64,000 nt of DNA from an uncultured Sphingomonadaceae bacterium (GCA_947493955.1 CANLSQ010000001.1:1178001-1242000); one strand, 5' to 3'; shown: positions 34,156 to 44,322, numbered from the stretch's first letter. The notes: generated by a model from the sequence alone, not told the origin. Numbers and translations: made by a program.

Positions 34156-35451
34156 ATGCTTCACAAAATAAGAACAAGTGAGCTTGAGTTGGGCATGTTT
34201 GTCCATTCGATGGATGCGTCGTGGCTTGAGAACCCGTTCTGGCGTCCACGATTAGTGCTGAGAGAAACCGAACAGATTGAAAGACTTGTCTCCAACGGTA
34301 TCACTTGGGTAACAATCGATGATACCAAAGGCAAAAGCCCGCAAAAGCCTTTGGAGCAGGAGGCAGCTTCGGTAAAAGCAACGGAGCCTGAACGCTCTCA
34401 AAAGCCCGCGACAGTTTCGAAACGATCAGCCGGGACCGCTCTAAGGTCATATGTACCGCCAACGGAGGAACAGCGTTTCACACGCCTTTCACCACGTGAA
34501 CGCGCAGCGGAGGTACGCAAGGCATCAGGCGCTATCAAGCGCTCAAGAACAGCGGTCATGAACCTTTTTGAAGATGCCCGTCTTGGAAATGCGGTCAAGT
34601 CCAAAAAACTGGCCCCGTTGGTAGAACAGATATCCAATTCGGTGAGCGTTGATCCGACAATCATCCTCAATATAGCGAGGCTGAAAACCAAGGACGAGTA
34701 CACATATCTCCATTCGGTAGCAGTATCCGCGCTAATGATTAACCTGGCTCGCAAAATGCGCCTACCGGAAACCCAGATTAAGGATATTGGTATGGCCGGC
34801 ATGCTTCACGATGTCGGCAAGATGGCCATTCCCGACAATATTTTATCCAAGCCCGGCAAGCTGGATGACAACGAATGGGAAACCGTTCGTAATCATCCGC
34901 AAAGAGGACATGAAATTTTGTCCGCATCGGAAGGCGTATGCGATATCGCGTTGGAGGTCTGCCTCAGGCATCACGAAAAGATGGATGGGACGGGATATCC
35001 CGGGAAACTGCCCGCCGATGATCTGAGCATTATCACTCGCATGTCATCTATCTGCGACGTTTACGATGCGATCACGTCACAGCGTCCCTACAACACGCCT
35101 TTGTCGGCATCACAGGCTCTCGCAAAAATGCAGTCCTGGTCAGGACATTTTGATCAGCTCATCCTTCGTGATTTTGCAGACAGTCTTGGCGTTGTACCGA
35201 TTGGAACCCTTGTCCGTCTAAGCCATGACGAATTGGCCATAGTGATTGGCGAATCGCCCTCAAACTATGCCGCGCCTGTCGTGCGCACCTTTCAGGCGCT
35301 GGACAAAGACCGCTCCATCACTCCCAAGGACATCGACACCGGCAGTGAAAAATCCCGAAAAATACTGACGATTGAGGAACCGGAAGATTGGGGTTTTACT
35401 GATTGGCCGGTCTTCTCGGCAGAACTGCTGGCTGCAAAAGTCCCCGATTGA
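34156..35451 (+). CDS. HD-GYP domain c-di-GMP phosphodiesterase with DUF3391 N-terminus
   Basis: A 431-residue protein with an N-terminal DUF3391-type region (LGMFVHSMDASWLENPFWRPR-like start) and an HD-GYP domain (about residues 180-345). The HD motif is GMLHDVGKMAIPDN and the GYP motif is in HHEKMDGTGYPGKLP, both intact, indicating c-di-GMP hydrolysis to pGpG/GMP. No membrane segment is seen. Together with the EAL protein at the left end of the window, it makes two predicted c-di-GMP-degrading enzymes and no predicted cyclase here. Confidence 0.92.
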   Translation: MLHKIRTSELELGMFVHSMDASWLENPFWRPRLVLRETEQIERLVSNGITWVTIDDTKGKSPQKPLEQEAASVKATEPERSQKPATVSKRSAGTALRSYVPPTEEQRFTRLSPRERAAEVRKASGAIKRSRTAVMNLFEDARLGNAVKSKKLAPLVEQISNSVSVDPTIILNIARLKTKDEYTYLHSVAVSALMINLARKMRLPETQIKDIGMAGMLHDVGKMAIPDNILSKPGKLDDNEWETVRNHPQRGHEILSASEGVCDIALEVCLRHHEKMDGTGYPGKLPADDLSIITRMSSICDVYDAITSQRPYNTPLSASQALAKMQSWSGHFDQLILRDFADSLGVVPIGTLVRLSHDELAIVIGESPSNYAAPVVRTFQALDKDRSITPKDIDTGSEKSRKILTIEEPEDWGFTDWPVFSAELLAAKVPD

Positions 35452-35498
35452 CGGGTTTAATGAAGAGAAGTCTTTTTCACAACAAAGCGCTCTTGAAC

Positions 35499-37106
35499 TC
35501 AAGCCTCCGCCAGACTTTTCAGCTTATAATCCTTATACTCATCGCGAAGCGCGCGTTTCAGGATTTTGCCGGTCGCTGTGTGCGGCAATTCGTCGATGAA
35601 TTTCACTTCGTCGGGCAGCCACCATTTGGCAACCTTGTCGGTCAGATAGGTGATTATCTCATCACCAGTCACATCGGCGTCAGGTTTTTTGACGACGAGC
35701 AGCAAGGGCCGCTCGTCCCACTTCGGGTGATAGACACCGACCGCAGCGGCTTCCGCGACGCCGGGACAGCCCACGGCGGCATTTTCCAATTCGATCGAGC
35801 TGATCCACTCGCCGCCGGACTTGATCACGTCCTTGGCACGATCGGTGATCTGCATTGTCCCGTCGGGATGGAGGACTGCAACGTCGCCGGTATCGAACCA
35901 CAGATCATCCTCAACCGCTTCTTCATCGGCGCGGTAGTAGCGCTGGATGATCCAGGGGCCTCGGATTTCCAAGGTTCCACTCGACTCGCCATCGCGCGGC
36001 AGGACATTGCCATCGTCATCCACAACCCTGAGTTCGACACCAAAGGGAGGCCGTCCCTGTTTACAGATCACGTCGACCTTCTCGTCAAAGCTCAAGTCAT
36101 CCCAGTTGGCGGGAAGCGAACCTGCGGTGCCGATGGGCGAGGTTTCCGTCATCCCCCAGGCATGGGCCACCCGCATGCCGTTTTTCATGAGCCGCTCGAT
36201 CATCGACCGCGGACAGGCCGAACCGCCGATGGTGATGACCTGCAGCTCGCCATAGTCGCCGCCATTGGCGTCCATATCGGCAAACATCGACAGCCAGACG
36301 GTCGGTACGCCAGCGCTATGGGTAACGCCCTCTTCGCGGATCAGTTTCCACAGAACCGGCGCCTCGTTGCTGGCCGAAAAAACCATCTTCGCGCCAACCG
36401 CCGCACAGGCAAAAGGCAGTCCCCAGGCATTGGCGTGAAACATCGGCACGACAGGCAGCATCACGGAGCGCGTCGCGAGGTCCATAATATCAGGCTGCAC
36501 CTCGGTCAGGGCATGCAGGACATTGGAGCGATGTTCATAGAGCACGCCCTTGGGATTGCCGGTGGTGCCGCTGGTATAACACAGGCCGCAAGGGTCATTC
36601 TCATCGACATCAACCCACTCAAAATTTCCGTCTTCGGCATCAACCAGCTCACGGAAAGTTGGATAGTCGCCCTTCTCTCCGTCAAACTGGATATAATGTT
36701 CAACCGTCTTCAGCTGCGGTTTCAGCATTTCGATGATAGGAGTGAACATCTTATCGAAAAGCAGGACCCGGTCTTCGGCATGGTTGATGATATAGACCAG
36801 TTGTTCTTCAAAAAGCCGCGGGTTCACGGTGTGGAGAATGCCGCCAATACCCGCAGAGCCGTACCAGCTGATCAGATGATGGGCATGATTCATCGCGATA
36901 GTCGCGATCCGGTCGCCCTTTTTCATACCAAGCCGTTGCAGCGCCTGAGAAAATTTCCGCGATTCTTCACCAATTTCACCCCAATTGGTGCGGGTGAGCG
37001 ACCCGTCGGCCCAATAGCTGACAATTTCTCGTGTGGAATGTTCACGCGCTGCATGGTCAATCAGATTGGTGATTTTGAGCGCGCTGCCCTGCATAGCTCC
37101 AGCCAT
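35499..37106 (-). CDS. Fatty-acyl-CoA synthetase (AMP-binding)
   Basis: A 535-residue ANL-superfamily ligase that activates carboxylic acids as acyl-AMP and then acyl-CoA. Motifs: P-loop [12 protein letters not shown], the A5 region [22 protein letters not shown] with the ribose-binding Asp, and the catalytic C-terminal Lys in [12 protein letters not shown]. The pattern [13 protein letters not shown] is typical of medium/long-chain ligases of the AlkK/FadD3-like group. Chain length cannot be read from sequence. It is convergent with the HD-GYP gene and 45 bases downstream of dnaE on the same strand. Confidence 0.9.
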   Translation of the reverse strand: MAGAMQGSALKITNLIDHAAREHSTREIVSYWADGSLTRTNWGEIGEESRKFSQALQRLGMKKGDRIATIAMNHAHHLISWYGSAGIGGILHTVNPRLFEEQLVYIINHAEDRVLLFDKMFTPIIEMLKPQLKTVEHYIQFDGEKGDYPTFRELVDAEDGNFEWVDVDENDPCGLCYTSGTTGNPKGVLYEHRSNVLHALTEVQPDIMDLATRSVMLPVVPMFHANAWGLPFACAAVGAKMVFSASNEAPVLWKLIREEGVTHSAGVPTVWLSMFADMDANGGDYGELQVITIGGSACPRSMIERLMKNGMRVAHAWGMTETSPIGTAGSLPANWDDLSFDEKVDVICKQGRPPFGVELRVVDDDGNVLPRDGESSGTLEIRGPWIIQRYYRADEEAVEDDLWFDTGDVAVLHPDGTMQITDRAKDVIKSGGEWISSIELENAAVGCPGVAEAAAVGVYHPKWDERPLLLVVKKPDADVTGDEIITYLTDKVAKWWLPDEVKFIDELPHTATGKILKRALRDEYKDYKLKSLAEA

Positions 37107-37151
37107 TGGTCTCTCCCGATAGTTATTGGCTGTTTTTTTGACAGAAACGGC

Positions 37152-40100
37152 TCAGCTTACAAGTCTTAAATTGGGCCCTGAATTGAGTCGTGCATTGGAA
37201 TTGCGATGACGAACTGGCCGCGAACCGCTGGCAGGGCCCAAGCGGATATTCTCCAGTCCAGTAATATGGCTCAGTGTTTCAGCCGCTTGCGCATCCAGCT
37301 GAAAAGACCGGCCAAGGCAGATTTGCGCTACTTCTCCATCAAAGCTGGGAACCGTCGCGATCAACTCGCTCTTGCCGCCTGCCAATGGTGCGAGAAAATT
37401 CTTCAGCTCCTGCAGCGCGTCGAGATCGGCAACCTCCAGCTCCATCCGGGTCCGGGTGGTCTTTTCCAGACCGTCCATGGCCTGCGCCCGCCTAATCGCC
37501 ACCCGCGGACTTTCGTCATCAGACCGCTGATCAAGTTCGACATTGAGCAGCGCACAACTGCCTTCCTTAGCCATATCCGCCAGCAATTCGCATTGCTCTT
37601 CCTCAAAACAGCTGCCGGAAAACTGCCCGCTGCTGTCCGACAGATCCACAAGCACGAACCGTTTGCCGCGCTTGCTCTCCCGCCAGCGCACGCCCTCGAT
37701 GAGGGCTGCCATTACCGCAGGCTTACGTTGCCCCTCGGCAATCGGTCCCTCTTCACACAAGGCTGCGTAGGTCATGGCCCCGTGAGAGGAAGTTACCGCC
37801 TGAAACTGCGTTACCGGATGAGAAGCGAAGTAGAAGCCGTAAGCATCGCGCTCGCGCATCATGATTTCGCTAAGATTCCAGTTGCTGTTCGCTGGCAGCC
37901 GGATGGCCTGCATGTCACTGGCTCCACCCTCACCGAAAAGGCCGCCCTGCCCGCTCGTCCGTGCCTCTGCCGCACTGTTAGCGACGGAAAGCAACATGTC
38001 CGCCCCTTCATAAACGGCAGCGCGATTGGGTTCCATTTCATCAAAGGCGCCCGCGGCGGCAAGACTTTCAATCTGCCTTTTGTTCATGCCCGACGGATCG
38101 ACGCGATTTGCAAAATCGTCCATCGACTCGAATGATCCACTCTCGGCACGTTCGGCGACTAGCGACTGCATCGCCTTCTCGCCGACATTTTTAAGCCCCG
38201 CCAAGGCGTAGCGCACGGCGAGCAGTGCACCCTCCTGCTCTTCAACCGCAAAAGATGGCCGGCTTTTGTTGATCGATGGCGGCAATATCGTCACGCCGAG
38301 CCGCTTCATATCATCAACAAAAATGCTGAGCTTGTCGCTCTGATGCATATCGAAACACATGGAGGCGGCGTAAAATTCATGCGGATAGTGGGCCTTGAGC
38401 CAGGCGGTCTGATAAGCCAGCAAGGCATAAGCGGCCGCGTGGCTTTTGTTAAAACCATAGCCGGCAAATTTGTCGATCAGGTCAAATAGCTCGTTAGCCT
38501 GTTGGCTTTCGACGCCATTTTTCGCAGCGCCTTCGACGAAAATACTGCGCTGTGCATCCATTTCCGACTGGATCTTTTTACCCATCGCACGCCGTAGCAT
38601 ATCGGCTTCACCAAGCGAATAGCCGGCAATAACCTGGGCGGCCTGCATCACCTGTTCCTGATAGACGATGATCCCGTAAGTCTCTTTCAATATATCTTCG
38701 AGCAGCGGGTGCGGATAAGCCAGCTCGGCGCGCCCGTTCTTGCGATCTCCGAAAAGTGGAATATTGTCCATCGGGCCCGGCCGATAAAGCGAAACGAGAG
38801 CGATGATGTCGCCAAAATTCGTGGGCTTCACTGCCGCCAGCGTCCGCCGCATACCTTCAGATTCGAGCTGGAACACTCCGACGGTATCGCCTCTTTGCAG
38901 CAACTCGAACACTTTGGGATCGTCCCAAGCCAATGCCGACAGATCAACGTCGATATTGCGCTCGGCGAGCAACTCCACTGCCTTCTTCAAGACGGAAAGC
39001 GTCTTCAGCCCCAAAAAGTCAAACTTTACCAGACCCGCCTGCTCGACAAATTTCATATCAAACTGGGTGACGGGCAAATCCGACCGTGGATCGCGATAGA
39101 GCGGGACCAACTGGTCCAATGGCCTATCCCCGATGACCACGCCAGCAGCATGGGTCGAGCTATGACGCGGCAGGCCTTCCAGTTTCATCGCCAGGTCGAA
39201 CAGGCGCTTCACATCGGCCTGCTTATATTCCTGCGCCAGCTCAGAAATACCGTTCAGCGCCCTTTTCAGATCCCATGGATCTGTTGGGTGATTGGGCACC
39301 AGCTTGGTCAACCGGTCCACCTGACCATATGGCATCTGGAGAACGCGGCCGACGTCTCGCAGAACCGCTCGCGCTTTCAATTTACCAAAGGTAATGATCT
39401 GGGCGACCTGACCTGTGCCATATTTCTCCTGCACGTAGCGGATCACTTCACCGCGGCGGGTTTCGCAGAAATCGATGTCGAAGTCAGGCATCGAAACACG
39501 TTCCGGGTTCAGGAAACGTTCGAACAGCAGGCCCAGTTTGATTGGATCAAGGTCGGTGATCGTCAGCGCCCATGCGACCACTGAACCGGCACCAGAGCCA
39601 CGCCCCGGACCGACCGGGATATCCTGTTCCTTTGCCCATTTGATGAAGTCTGCGACGATCAGGAAATAGCCCGGGAAACCCATATTGACGATGACGTTGA
39701 TTTCAAAATCAAGCCGGTCAAAATATTCCTGCCGCTCTGCTTCTTCCATTTCACCAGCATGGGCAAGGCGTTCCTCAAGCCCCGCTGCCGCGTCGCGGCG
39801 CAACTGTTCAGCCTCACCAGCGAGATCGCCCGCCAGACTGGGCAAAATGGGATCTCGGCGTGGCGGTGAATAGGCGCAGCGCTTTGCTATCACGAGCGTG
39901 TTTTCAAGCGCTTCCGGAAGGTCGGAAAATAAATCCTCCATCACCATATCGCTCTTTATCCAAAGATGCGGAGACGGTTTGTCGCGGTCATCATTCTCGA
40001 CATAGGCAGACCCGGCGATGCATTTCATCGCATCATGGGCTTCGTGAAAACCGGGTTCGGCAAAACAGCTTGGATTGGTGGCTACCAGCGGGATATGCCG

Positions 40101-40685
40101 GTCCATTGCCAGTGTAATCAAACCAGACTCAGCTGCCATTTCAACTGGATCATCGCGGCGGGATAGTTCGATATACAGCCGGTCAGGGAAATATTGCTGA
40201 AGCCGTGACAAATAGGCCTCTGCTTCCGATTGCTGTTCTTCAGCAAGCAACCGGGTTACGCCCCCTTCTCCGCCACCGGTTAATGCCAAAAGGCCGGCAT
40301 TATGCTGTTCCAGCATCTCAAGCGGAATATGGGCATCGAGCTCTGTCGGGCGCTCCAGATGAGAAGCCGACACCAGTCTGCAGAGGTTTTGATAACCATC
40401 TTCATTCTGCGCATATAGCGCGATCCAGTCCAATGCCGGTTTATCGCCCGCACTGCTACCGGGCCGCGCTACCCTCAAAAAACAGCCGGTTATTGGTTGA
40501 ATGCCATTGGCTCGGCAGCCGTCATCAAAAGCCATCGAAGCGAAAAGCCCTATGCGGTCCGTGAGCGCAATTGCCGGAAATCCACGGTCCTTGGCCACTG
40601 CACCCATCGCCTTTGGCTCCATCGCGCCGTCCAGAATGGTATAGGCCGAAAAAGCACGCAGATGAACGAACGGAGTCTTGGACAT
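37152..40685 (-). CDS. dnaE: DNA polymerase III alpha subunit DnaE
   Basis: The 1177-residue replicative polymerase. In order: N-terminal PHP domain, polymerase domain with the catalytic motif MPDFDIDFCETRR, the GNMPLF-type PGPMDNIPLFGDRK segment, helix-hairpin-helix motifs, and OB/C-terminal regions. The PHP start reads FVHLRAFSAYT where active PHP domains have HxH, so metal-dependent proofreading by this domain is probably lost, as in many proteobacterial DnaE1. It is the house-keeping enzyme rather than ImuB-linked DnaE2, judged by PHP and polymerase motifs and lack of imuAB neighbours. Confidence 0.95.
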   Translation of the reverse strand: MSKTPFVHLRAFSAYTILDGAMEPKAMGAVAKDRGFPAIALTDRIGLFASMAFDDGCRANGIQPITGCFLRVARPGSSAGDKPALDWIALYAQNEDGYQNLCRLVSASHLERPTELDAHIPLEMLEQHNAGLLALTGGGEGGVTRLLAEEQQSEAEAYLSRLQQYFPDRLYIELSRRDDPVEMAAESGLITLAMDRHIPLVATNPSCFAEPGFHEAHDAMKCIAGSAYVENDDRDKPSPHLWIKSDMVMEDLFSDLPEALENTLVIAKRCAYSPPRRDPILPSLAGDLAGEAEQLRRDAAAGLEERLAHAGEMEEAERQEYFDRLDFEINVIVNMGFPGYFLIVADFIKWAKEQDIPVGPGRGSGAGSVVAWALTITDLDPIKLGLLFERFLNPERVSMPDFDIDFCETRRGEVIRYVQEKYGTGQVAQIITFGKLKARAVLRDVGRVLQMPYGQVDRLTKLVPNHPTDPWDLKRALNGISELAQEYKQADVKRLFDLAMKLEGLPRHSSTHAAGVVIGDRPLDQLVPLYRDPRSDLPVTQFDMKFVEQAGLVKFDFLGLKTLSVLKKAVELLAERNIDVDLSALAWDDPKVFELLQRGDTVGVFQLESEGMRRTLAAVKPTNFGDIIALVSLYRPGPMDNIPLFGDRKNGRAELAYPHPLLEDILKETYGIIVYQEQVMQAAQVIAGYSLGEADMLRRAMGKKIQSEMDAQRSIFVEGAAKNGVESQQANELFDLIDKFAGYGFNKSHAAAYALLAYQTAWLKAHYPHEFYAASMCFDMHQSDKLSIFVDDMKRLGVTILPPSINKSRPSFAVEEQEGALLAVRYALAGLKNVGEKAMQSLVAERAESGSFESMDDFANRVDPSGMNKRQIESLAAAGAFDEMEPNRAAVYEGADMLLSVANSAAEARTSGQGGLFGEGGASDMQAIRLPANSNWNLSEIMMRERDAYGFYFASHPVTQFQAVTSSHGAMTYAALCEEGPIAEGQRKPAVMAALIEGVRWRESKRGKRFVLVDLSDSSGQFSGSCFEEEQCELLADMAKEGSCALLNVELDQRSDDESPRVAIRRAQAMDGLEKTTRTRMELEVADLDALQELKNFLAPLAGGKSELIATVPSFDGEVAQICLGRSFQLDAQAAETLSHITGLENIRLGPASGSRPVRHRNSNARLNSGPNLRLVS

Positions 40686-40781
40686 GTACTAAGCTCTAGC
40701 GTGGCAGAAGAGTTTTGACCACGACCAGATCGAATCAACGCGACCTATCGACCGGTTTTCCACAACTAGTTTGGATTTTTC

Positions 40782-41255
40782 CTAAAGGAGCGCTTCAATC
40801 TCGCTTTTAAGCTGCTCCGGCTTCACCGCTGGTCCGTGGCGAGCCACGACATTCCCGTCGCGATCAACGAGGAATTTGGTGAAATTCCATTTAATTCGTG
40901 AACCCAGCAGACCAGATTTCTCAGACTTCAGATAATTCCACAAGGGATCGGCATCCTTGCCGTTGACATCAATCTTTCCCATCAAGGGAAAGCTTACATC
41001 ATAGTTCAGCGTACAGAAATTCTTGATTTCTTCTGCATCACCAGGTTCCTGATTGCCAAATTGATTGCATGGAAAGGCTAATATTTCCAATCCTTTATCT
41101 GCATATTCTTTGTGCAACACTTCCAAGCCTTCATATTGCGGCGTAAACCCGCATTTTGAAGCGGTATTTACGATCAGCAGCACTTTACCCTTATATTGGG
41201 AAAGGTCCGACATCGAACCGTCAGCTTGTTTGACTTCAAATTCTGTAATTTGCAT
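40782..41255 (-). CDS. Glutathione peroxidase-family thiol peroxidase
   Basis: A 157-residue non-selenium GPx-type enzyme. The peroxidatic residue is Cys35 in NTASKCGFTPQYEGL, with the Gln of FPCNQFGNQEPG and Trp/Asn of WNFTKFLVD completing the catalytic tetrad. It lacks a signal peptide, so is cytoplasmic. Such bacterial enzymes usually take electrons from thioredoxin rather than glutathione. A stand-alone gene between dnaE and lolD on the minus strand. Confidence 0.93.
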   Translation of the reverse strand: MQITEFEVKQADGSMSDLSQYKGKVLLIVNTASKCGFTPQYEGLEVLHKEYADKGLEILAFPCNQFGNQEPGDAEEIKNFCTLNYDVSFPLMGKIDVNGKDADPLWNYLKSEKSGLLGSRIKWNFTKFLVDRDGNVVARHGPAVKPEQLKSEIEALL

Positions 41256-41355
41256 AGATGCACCCCGTTCTTTGCAATTTTGATCCCCGATATAAGCGTC
41301 AGATTGGTAGTCGCTTGCTAAATGTCAAAGCCTATATTGCTAAGCGCTGAAAACA

Positions 41356-42039
41356 CTAACTTAATATCCCGTCATGAAGCCGAACAACACGGTCCATTTT
41401 TGCTGCCAGGCGCTCGTTATGTGTTGCGATCAACGCAGCACTTCTCTCTTCGCGAACCAAAGCCATAAGTTCGGCCAGCACGATATCCGCCGTTGTTTCA
41501 TCGAGGTTTCCGGTAGGCTCGTCGGCCAAAACCAGTTTTGGTGCATTCGCCAACGCTCTTGCTACCGCCACACGTTGTTGCTCACCGCCTGACAGCTTGC
41601 TGGGTTTGTGATCCAACCGCTCACCAAGTCCCAAGCTGACGAGCAGTGATTCGGCACGCTCTTCGGCATCTTTCTGAGAAATGCCGGCGATCAGCTGCGG
41701 CATCACGACATTTTCCTCGGCTGAAAAATCAGGCAGCAAATGATGAAACTGATAGACAAAGCCAAGCAACTCCCGGCGGATCCGCGTGTGGCCGCTGGCC
41801 GACATCTGTGCCGTTTCTTCGCCATCCAGCTTGATCGACCCTTCAAATCCGCCTTCAAGTAAACCGACAGCCTGCAGCAGGGTCGACTTGCCTGAGCCAG
41901 ACGGCCCCAACAGCGCGACTATTTCGTTGGATCTGATATCGAGATCAACGCCCTTGAGCACGTCAATCTGCACATCGCCCTGCTTGAAGCTGCGTTTCAC
42001 GTTGCGCAGTTCAACGACCTTGGCTCCGATATCATTCAT
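41356..42039 (-). CDS. lolD: Lipoprotein-releasing ABC transporter ATPase LolD
   Basis: A 227-residue ABC ATPase: Walker [14 protein letters not shown]-loop [18 protein letters not shown] (the LolD-type sequence), signature [15 protein letters not shown], and Walker [13 protein letters not shown]. It drives release of lipoproteins from the inner membrane to LolA. Its ATG lies 8 bases inside the end of the permease gene, so the two are coupled. Confidence 0.94.
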   Translation of the reverse strand: MNDIGAKVVELRNVKRSFKQGDVQIDVLKGVDLDIRSNEIVALLGPSGSGKSTLLQAVGLLEGGFEGSIKLDGEETAQMSASGHTRIRRELLGFVYQFHHLLPDFSAEENVVMPQLIAGISQKDAEERAESLLVSLGLGERLDHKPSKLSGGEQQRVAVARALANAPKLVLADEPTGNLDETTADIVLAELMALVREERSAALIATHNERLAAKMDRVVRLHDGILS

Positions 42040-43282
42040 AGCGAAGCACCTGCACAGGATCCGTGCTTGCAGCCTTATAAGCGGGATATAGTGTCGCCAG
42101 GAAACTGAAGAGAAGCGCCAGCATCGCTATGCCAAACACTTCCATCGGATCCGTTCTCGCCGGTAGTTCCGTCAAAAACCGTATCGACGGATCCCACAGG
42201 TTCTGACCGGTTATCGTCTGGACAAAGTTAATAACGCTTTGCCGGAAATATATGGCGATAAAGCCCAATATTATCCCCGCAGCGATGCCCAGTGCCCCGA
42301 TGGATGTACCAACAGTCACGAATATCCTCGTCAACGAGGCCCGCGATGCCCCCATTGTTCGCAATATCGCTATGTCACGCGTTTTGGCGCGGACCAGCAT
42401 GATCAACGACGACAGGATATTGAACACGGCGACCAATATGATGATCGAGAGGATTACGAACATCACAACGCGTTCGACCTGCAAGGTCTCGAACAGAGAG
42501 GCGTTCATGGATTGCCAATCTGTTATCTGCGCGCGCCCATCTACTTTTGGATAAAGCGGGGCAATGATGTCCTGAACATTTTCAGCATCATTTGTCTTTA
42601 ACTCAATCATCCCGATTTGATCGCCCAACAGCATCAAGGTTTGCGCGTCTTCCATCGGCATAAAAACAAAAGCTTTGTCATAGTCATATACGCCAACCTC
42701 AAAGATCGCAGAAACCTCGTATGATATTTCGCGTGGAACTGTACCAAACGGCGTTGTACGACCGAGAGGGTTCATAATCGTTATACGATTTCCTAACTGT
42801 GCTCCCAGTGTTTGGGCCAGCCTGCTGCCTATCGCGATGCGACCACTGCCAGGCGAGAGAGAATTAAGGTCCCCCGCTACTGTCTTGCCATCCAGTGTCT
42901 CATTATTCAGAATATCTTCGACCAGCATCCCGCGGACCAAAACGACTTCGACGCGGCCGTTATAAATGCCCGCCAAAGGACTCTCGATTAGTGGAGAAGC
43001 CGAAACCACCCCTTCCGTTTCGCGCACATCCTCCAGCAAGTCACGCCAATCAGGGAGCCGGCCTCCATAGCCTTGAATCACGGCGTGCCCATTCAGTCCG
43101 ACAATCTTGTCGAACAATTCCGCACGAAAACCGTTCATTACGCTCATGACGACAATCAAAGCGGCGACGCCTAGCATCACCGCAACAAGACTGATGCTCG
43201 CCACGAGAAAAATAAAGCCCTCGCCCTTGCCGGGCAGAAGATAGCGTTTTGCGATGACCCATTCATAACGGGATAGAAGCAT
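42032..43282 (-). CDS. Lipoprotein-releasing ABC transporter permease LolC/E
   Basis: A 416-residue permease with four transmembrane helices, one near the N-terminus ([29 protein letters not shown]), and three at the C-terminus, separated by a large periplasmic MacB-like domain. [19 protein letters not shown] and [18 protein letters not shown] are typical of LolC/LolE. As in other alphaproteobacteria, only one permease gene accompanies lolD, so it probably works as a homodimer. ATG 43282 is chosen; the frame runs 60 bases further up without a family match. Confidence 0.92.
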   Translation of the reverse strand: MLLSRYEWVIAKRYLLPGKGEGFIFLVASISLVAVMLGVAALIVVMSVMNGFRAELFDKIVGLNGHAVIQGYGGRLPDWRDLLEDVRETEGVVSASPLIESPLAGIYNGRVEVVLVRGMLVEDILNNETLDGKTVAGDLNSLSPGSGRIAIGSRLAQTLGAQLGNRITIMNPLGRTTPFGTVPREISYEVSAIFEVGVYDYDKAFVFMPMEDAQTLMLLGDQIGMIELKTNDAENVQDIIAPLYPKVDGRAQITDWQSMNASLFETLQVERVVMFVILSIIILVAVFNILSSLIMLVRAKTRDIAILRTMGASRASLTRIFVTVGTSIGALGIAAGIILGFIAIYFRQSVINFVQTITGQNLWDPSIRFLTELPARTDPMEVFGIAMLALLFSFLATLYPAYKAASTDPVQVLRYE

Positions 43283-43429
43283 AGGAGTTTGATCTTCCTG
43301 AAAAACTATTGTGGCTTTACGGTTGTGGAGCGGCGCAGGCAAGAGTGATGCTGGCTAAAATGCTGTTGCTATTATGACACAAGCCTGAACCAATATTGCA
43401 CATTTGTGAAAATTTGCATGACAATAGCG

Positions 43430-43608
43430 GCCATCGCGATCAGAGTTAGTTACAGAATCAATCACCGCTTAATGGTCATGGTTCAGGGATCCTTTCTGGT
43501 TCCGCCGCATGTTGGGGGACAAACGGCGTTGAATAAGACAGGAAAACAGGGGGACGATATTATCGTCACCATTTTCGCCCGGAGTCAGAAATGGCTCCGG
43601 GCGTTTTT
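43430..43608 (+). ncRNA. Possible small RNA ending in a Rho-independent terminator
   Basis: The 478-base gap between the lol genes and hsp20 holds a structured, apparently non-coding stretch ending in a clear terminator. Stems include CGCCG (43503-43507) with CGGCG (43524-43528) presenting a GGGGGA loop, and the palindrome GACGATATTATCGTC (43553-43567). The nearest gene upstream on the plus strand is none (lol genes run the other way), so the terminator implies a separate transcript. No promoter is certain and no RNA family is recognised; boundaries are approximate. Confidence 0.35.
43576..43608 (+). terminator. Rho-independent terminator
   Basis: CGCCCGGAG (43576-43584) and CTCCGGGCG (43595-43603) pair perfectly around a ten-base loop, followed by five T (43604-43608). 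It terminates a plus-strand transcript with no annotated gene, pointing to a small RNA, and insulates hsp20. Confidence 0.85.
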
Positions 43609-43640
43609 GTTTCCAGTCTGATTGCCGGCATTCTCAACCT

Positions 43641-43671
43641 CTTGAAATCGGAAAATATGACAATATCTTGG
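43641..43671 (+). promoter_or_regulatory. Probable RpoH (sigma-32) heat-shock promoter of hsp20
   Basis: CTTGAAA at 43641 and AATATCTTGG (43662-43671) are 17 bases apart after CTTG; the alphaproteobacterial RpoH consensus is CTTG then CYTATNTNNG, of which only the first two -10 bases differ. It lies about 95 bases before the hsp20 start, leaving room for a ROSE leader. Confidence 0.5.
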
Positions 43672-43760
43672 TCAGGCGAGATGCCTTTATGGATTTCGCA
43701 CTACAGAACCGGACGCCATTTTGGGTCCACCATTTTAATTGCTCATAAGAGGATAAAGAT
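43672..43760 (+). promoter_or_regulatory. ROSE-type RNA thermometer in the hsp20 leader
   Basis: The 3' hairpin pairs TTGCTC (43739-43744) with GAGGAT (43749-43754) around ATAA, burying the Shine-Dalgarno 6 bases before ATG 43761. The pairing includes the G-G mismatch and U-U pair known for ROSE elements of rhizobial small heat-shock genes. At low temperature translation should be blocked. The upstream part of the leader can form further stems, which I did not fold in full. Confidence 0.7.
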
Positions 43761-44240
43761 ATGAACCGTTTTGATTTTACCCCCTACCGCCGCTCAACCG
43801 TTGGTTTTGACCGGTTGTTTGATCTGCTCGAGAATAATGCTCGGGCCCAGCAATCTGAAAACTATCCCCCTTTTAATATCGAACGTAACGGCGATGATCA
43901 TTATCGAATCACGCTGGCCGTTGCAGGTTTCAAGGATGACGAAATTGAAATTACCGCGCAGCAGAATCTTTTGCTCGTAGCTGGTAATAAGGGCAGCGAC
44001 GAAAATGAAGGAAAGCAGTTTCTGCATATGGGAATTGCCAACCGCAACTTCGAGCGCCGCTTTGAACTTGCCGATTTCGTCCGTGTCGATAACGCCGTAT
44101 TGAGCGATGGCTTGCTGGTCATTGATCTGGTGCGCGAAATTCCGGATGCGATGAAGCCGCAGAAAATCGCCATCAATACTGGCGACAACGTTACCAAGAT
44201 TGATCACAAACCTGAAAAATCAGAGGATAAAGCTGCGTAA
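43761..44240 (+). CDS. Small heat-shock protein Hsp20 (IbpA-like)
   Basis: A 159-residue alpha-crystallin-type chaperone: N-terminal arm NRFDFTPYRRSTVGFDRLFDLL, the alpha-crystallin core from about residue 40 to 130 (PPFNIERNGDDHYRITLAVAGF; GIANRNFERRFELAD) and a charged C-terminal tail (KPEKSEDKAA). It holds unfolding proteins for refolding by ATP-dependent chaperones. Expression is likely controlled by an RpoH promoter and a ROSE thermometer. A strong terminator follows. Confidence 0.95.
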   Translation: MNRFDFTPYRRSTVGFDRLFDLLENNARAQQSENYPPFNIERNGDDHYRITLAVAGFKDDEIEITAQQNLLLVAGNKGSDENEGKQFLHMGIANRNFERRFELADFVRVDNAVLSDGLLVIDLVREIPDAMKPQKIAINTGDNVTKIDHKPEKSEDKAA

Positions 44241-44262
44241 ATCGGCGTTCCAAACAGTATCG

Positions 44263-44294
44263 AAGGCAGCCAACCATCTTTGGCTGCCTTTTTT
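44263..44294 (+). terminator. Rho-independent terminator of hsp20
   Basis: GGCAGCCAA (44265-44273) pairs with TTGGCTGCC (44280-44288), followed by a T-run of six. It lies 23 bases after the hsp20 stop. Confidence 0.9.
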
Positions 44295-44322
44295 ATTTTG
44301 GATCAGCAAAACTCATGAAAAT

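Noticed and set aside
33984-34181. Short plus-strand frame starting MTDELTDQARRIF at the end of the protease-like gene
   Set aside because: Mostly overlaps the end of the upstream gene and start of the HD-GYP gene; no homology or ribosome binding site seen.
35403-37169. A 588-codon open frame on the plus strand opposite the acyl-CoA ligase gene
   Set aside because: The minus-strand frame has full ANL motifs; the plus-strand translation is rich in His, Arg and Gly without recognisable domains, as expected for a shadow frame.
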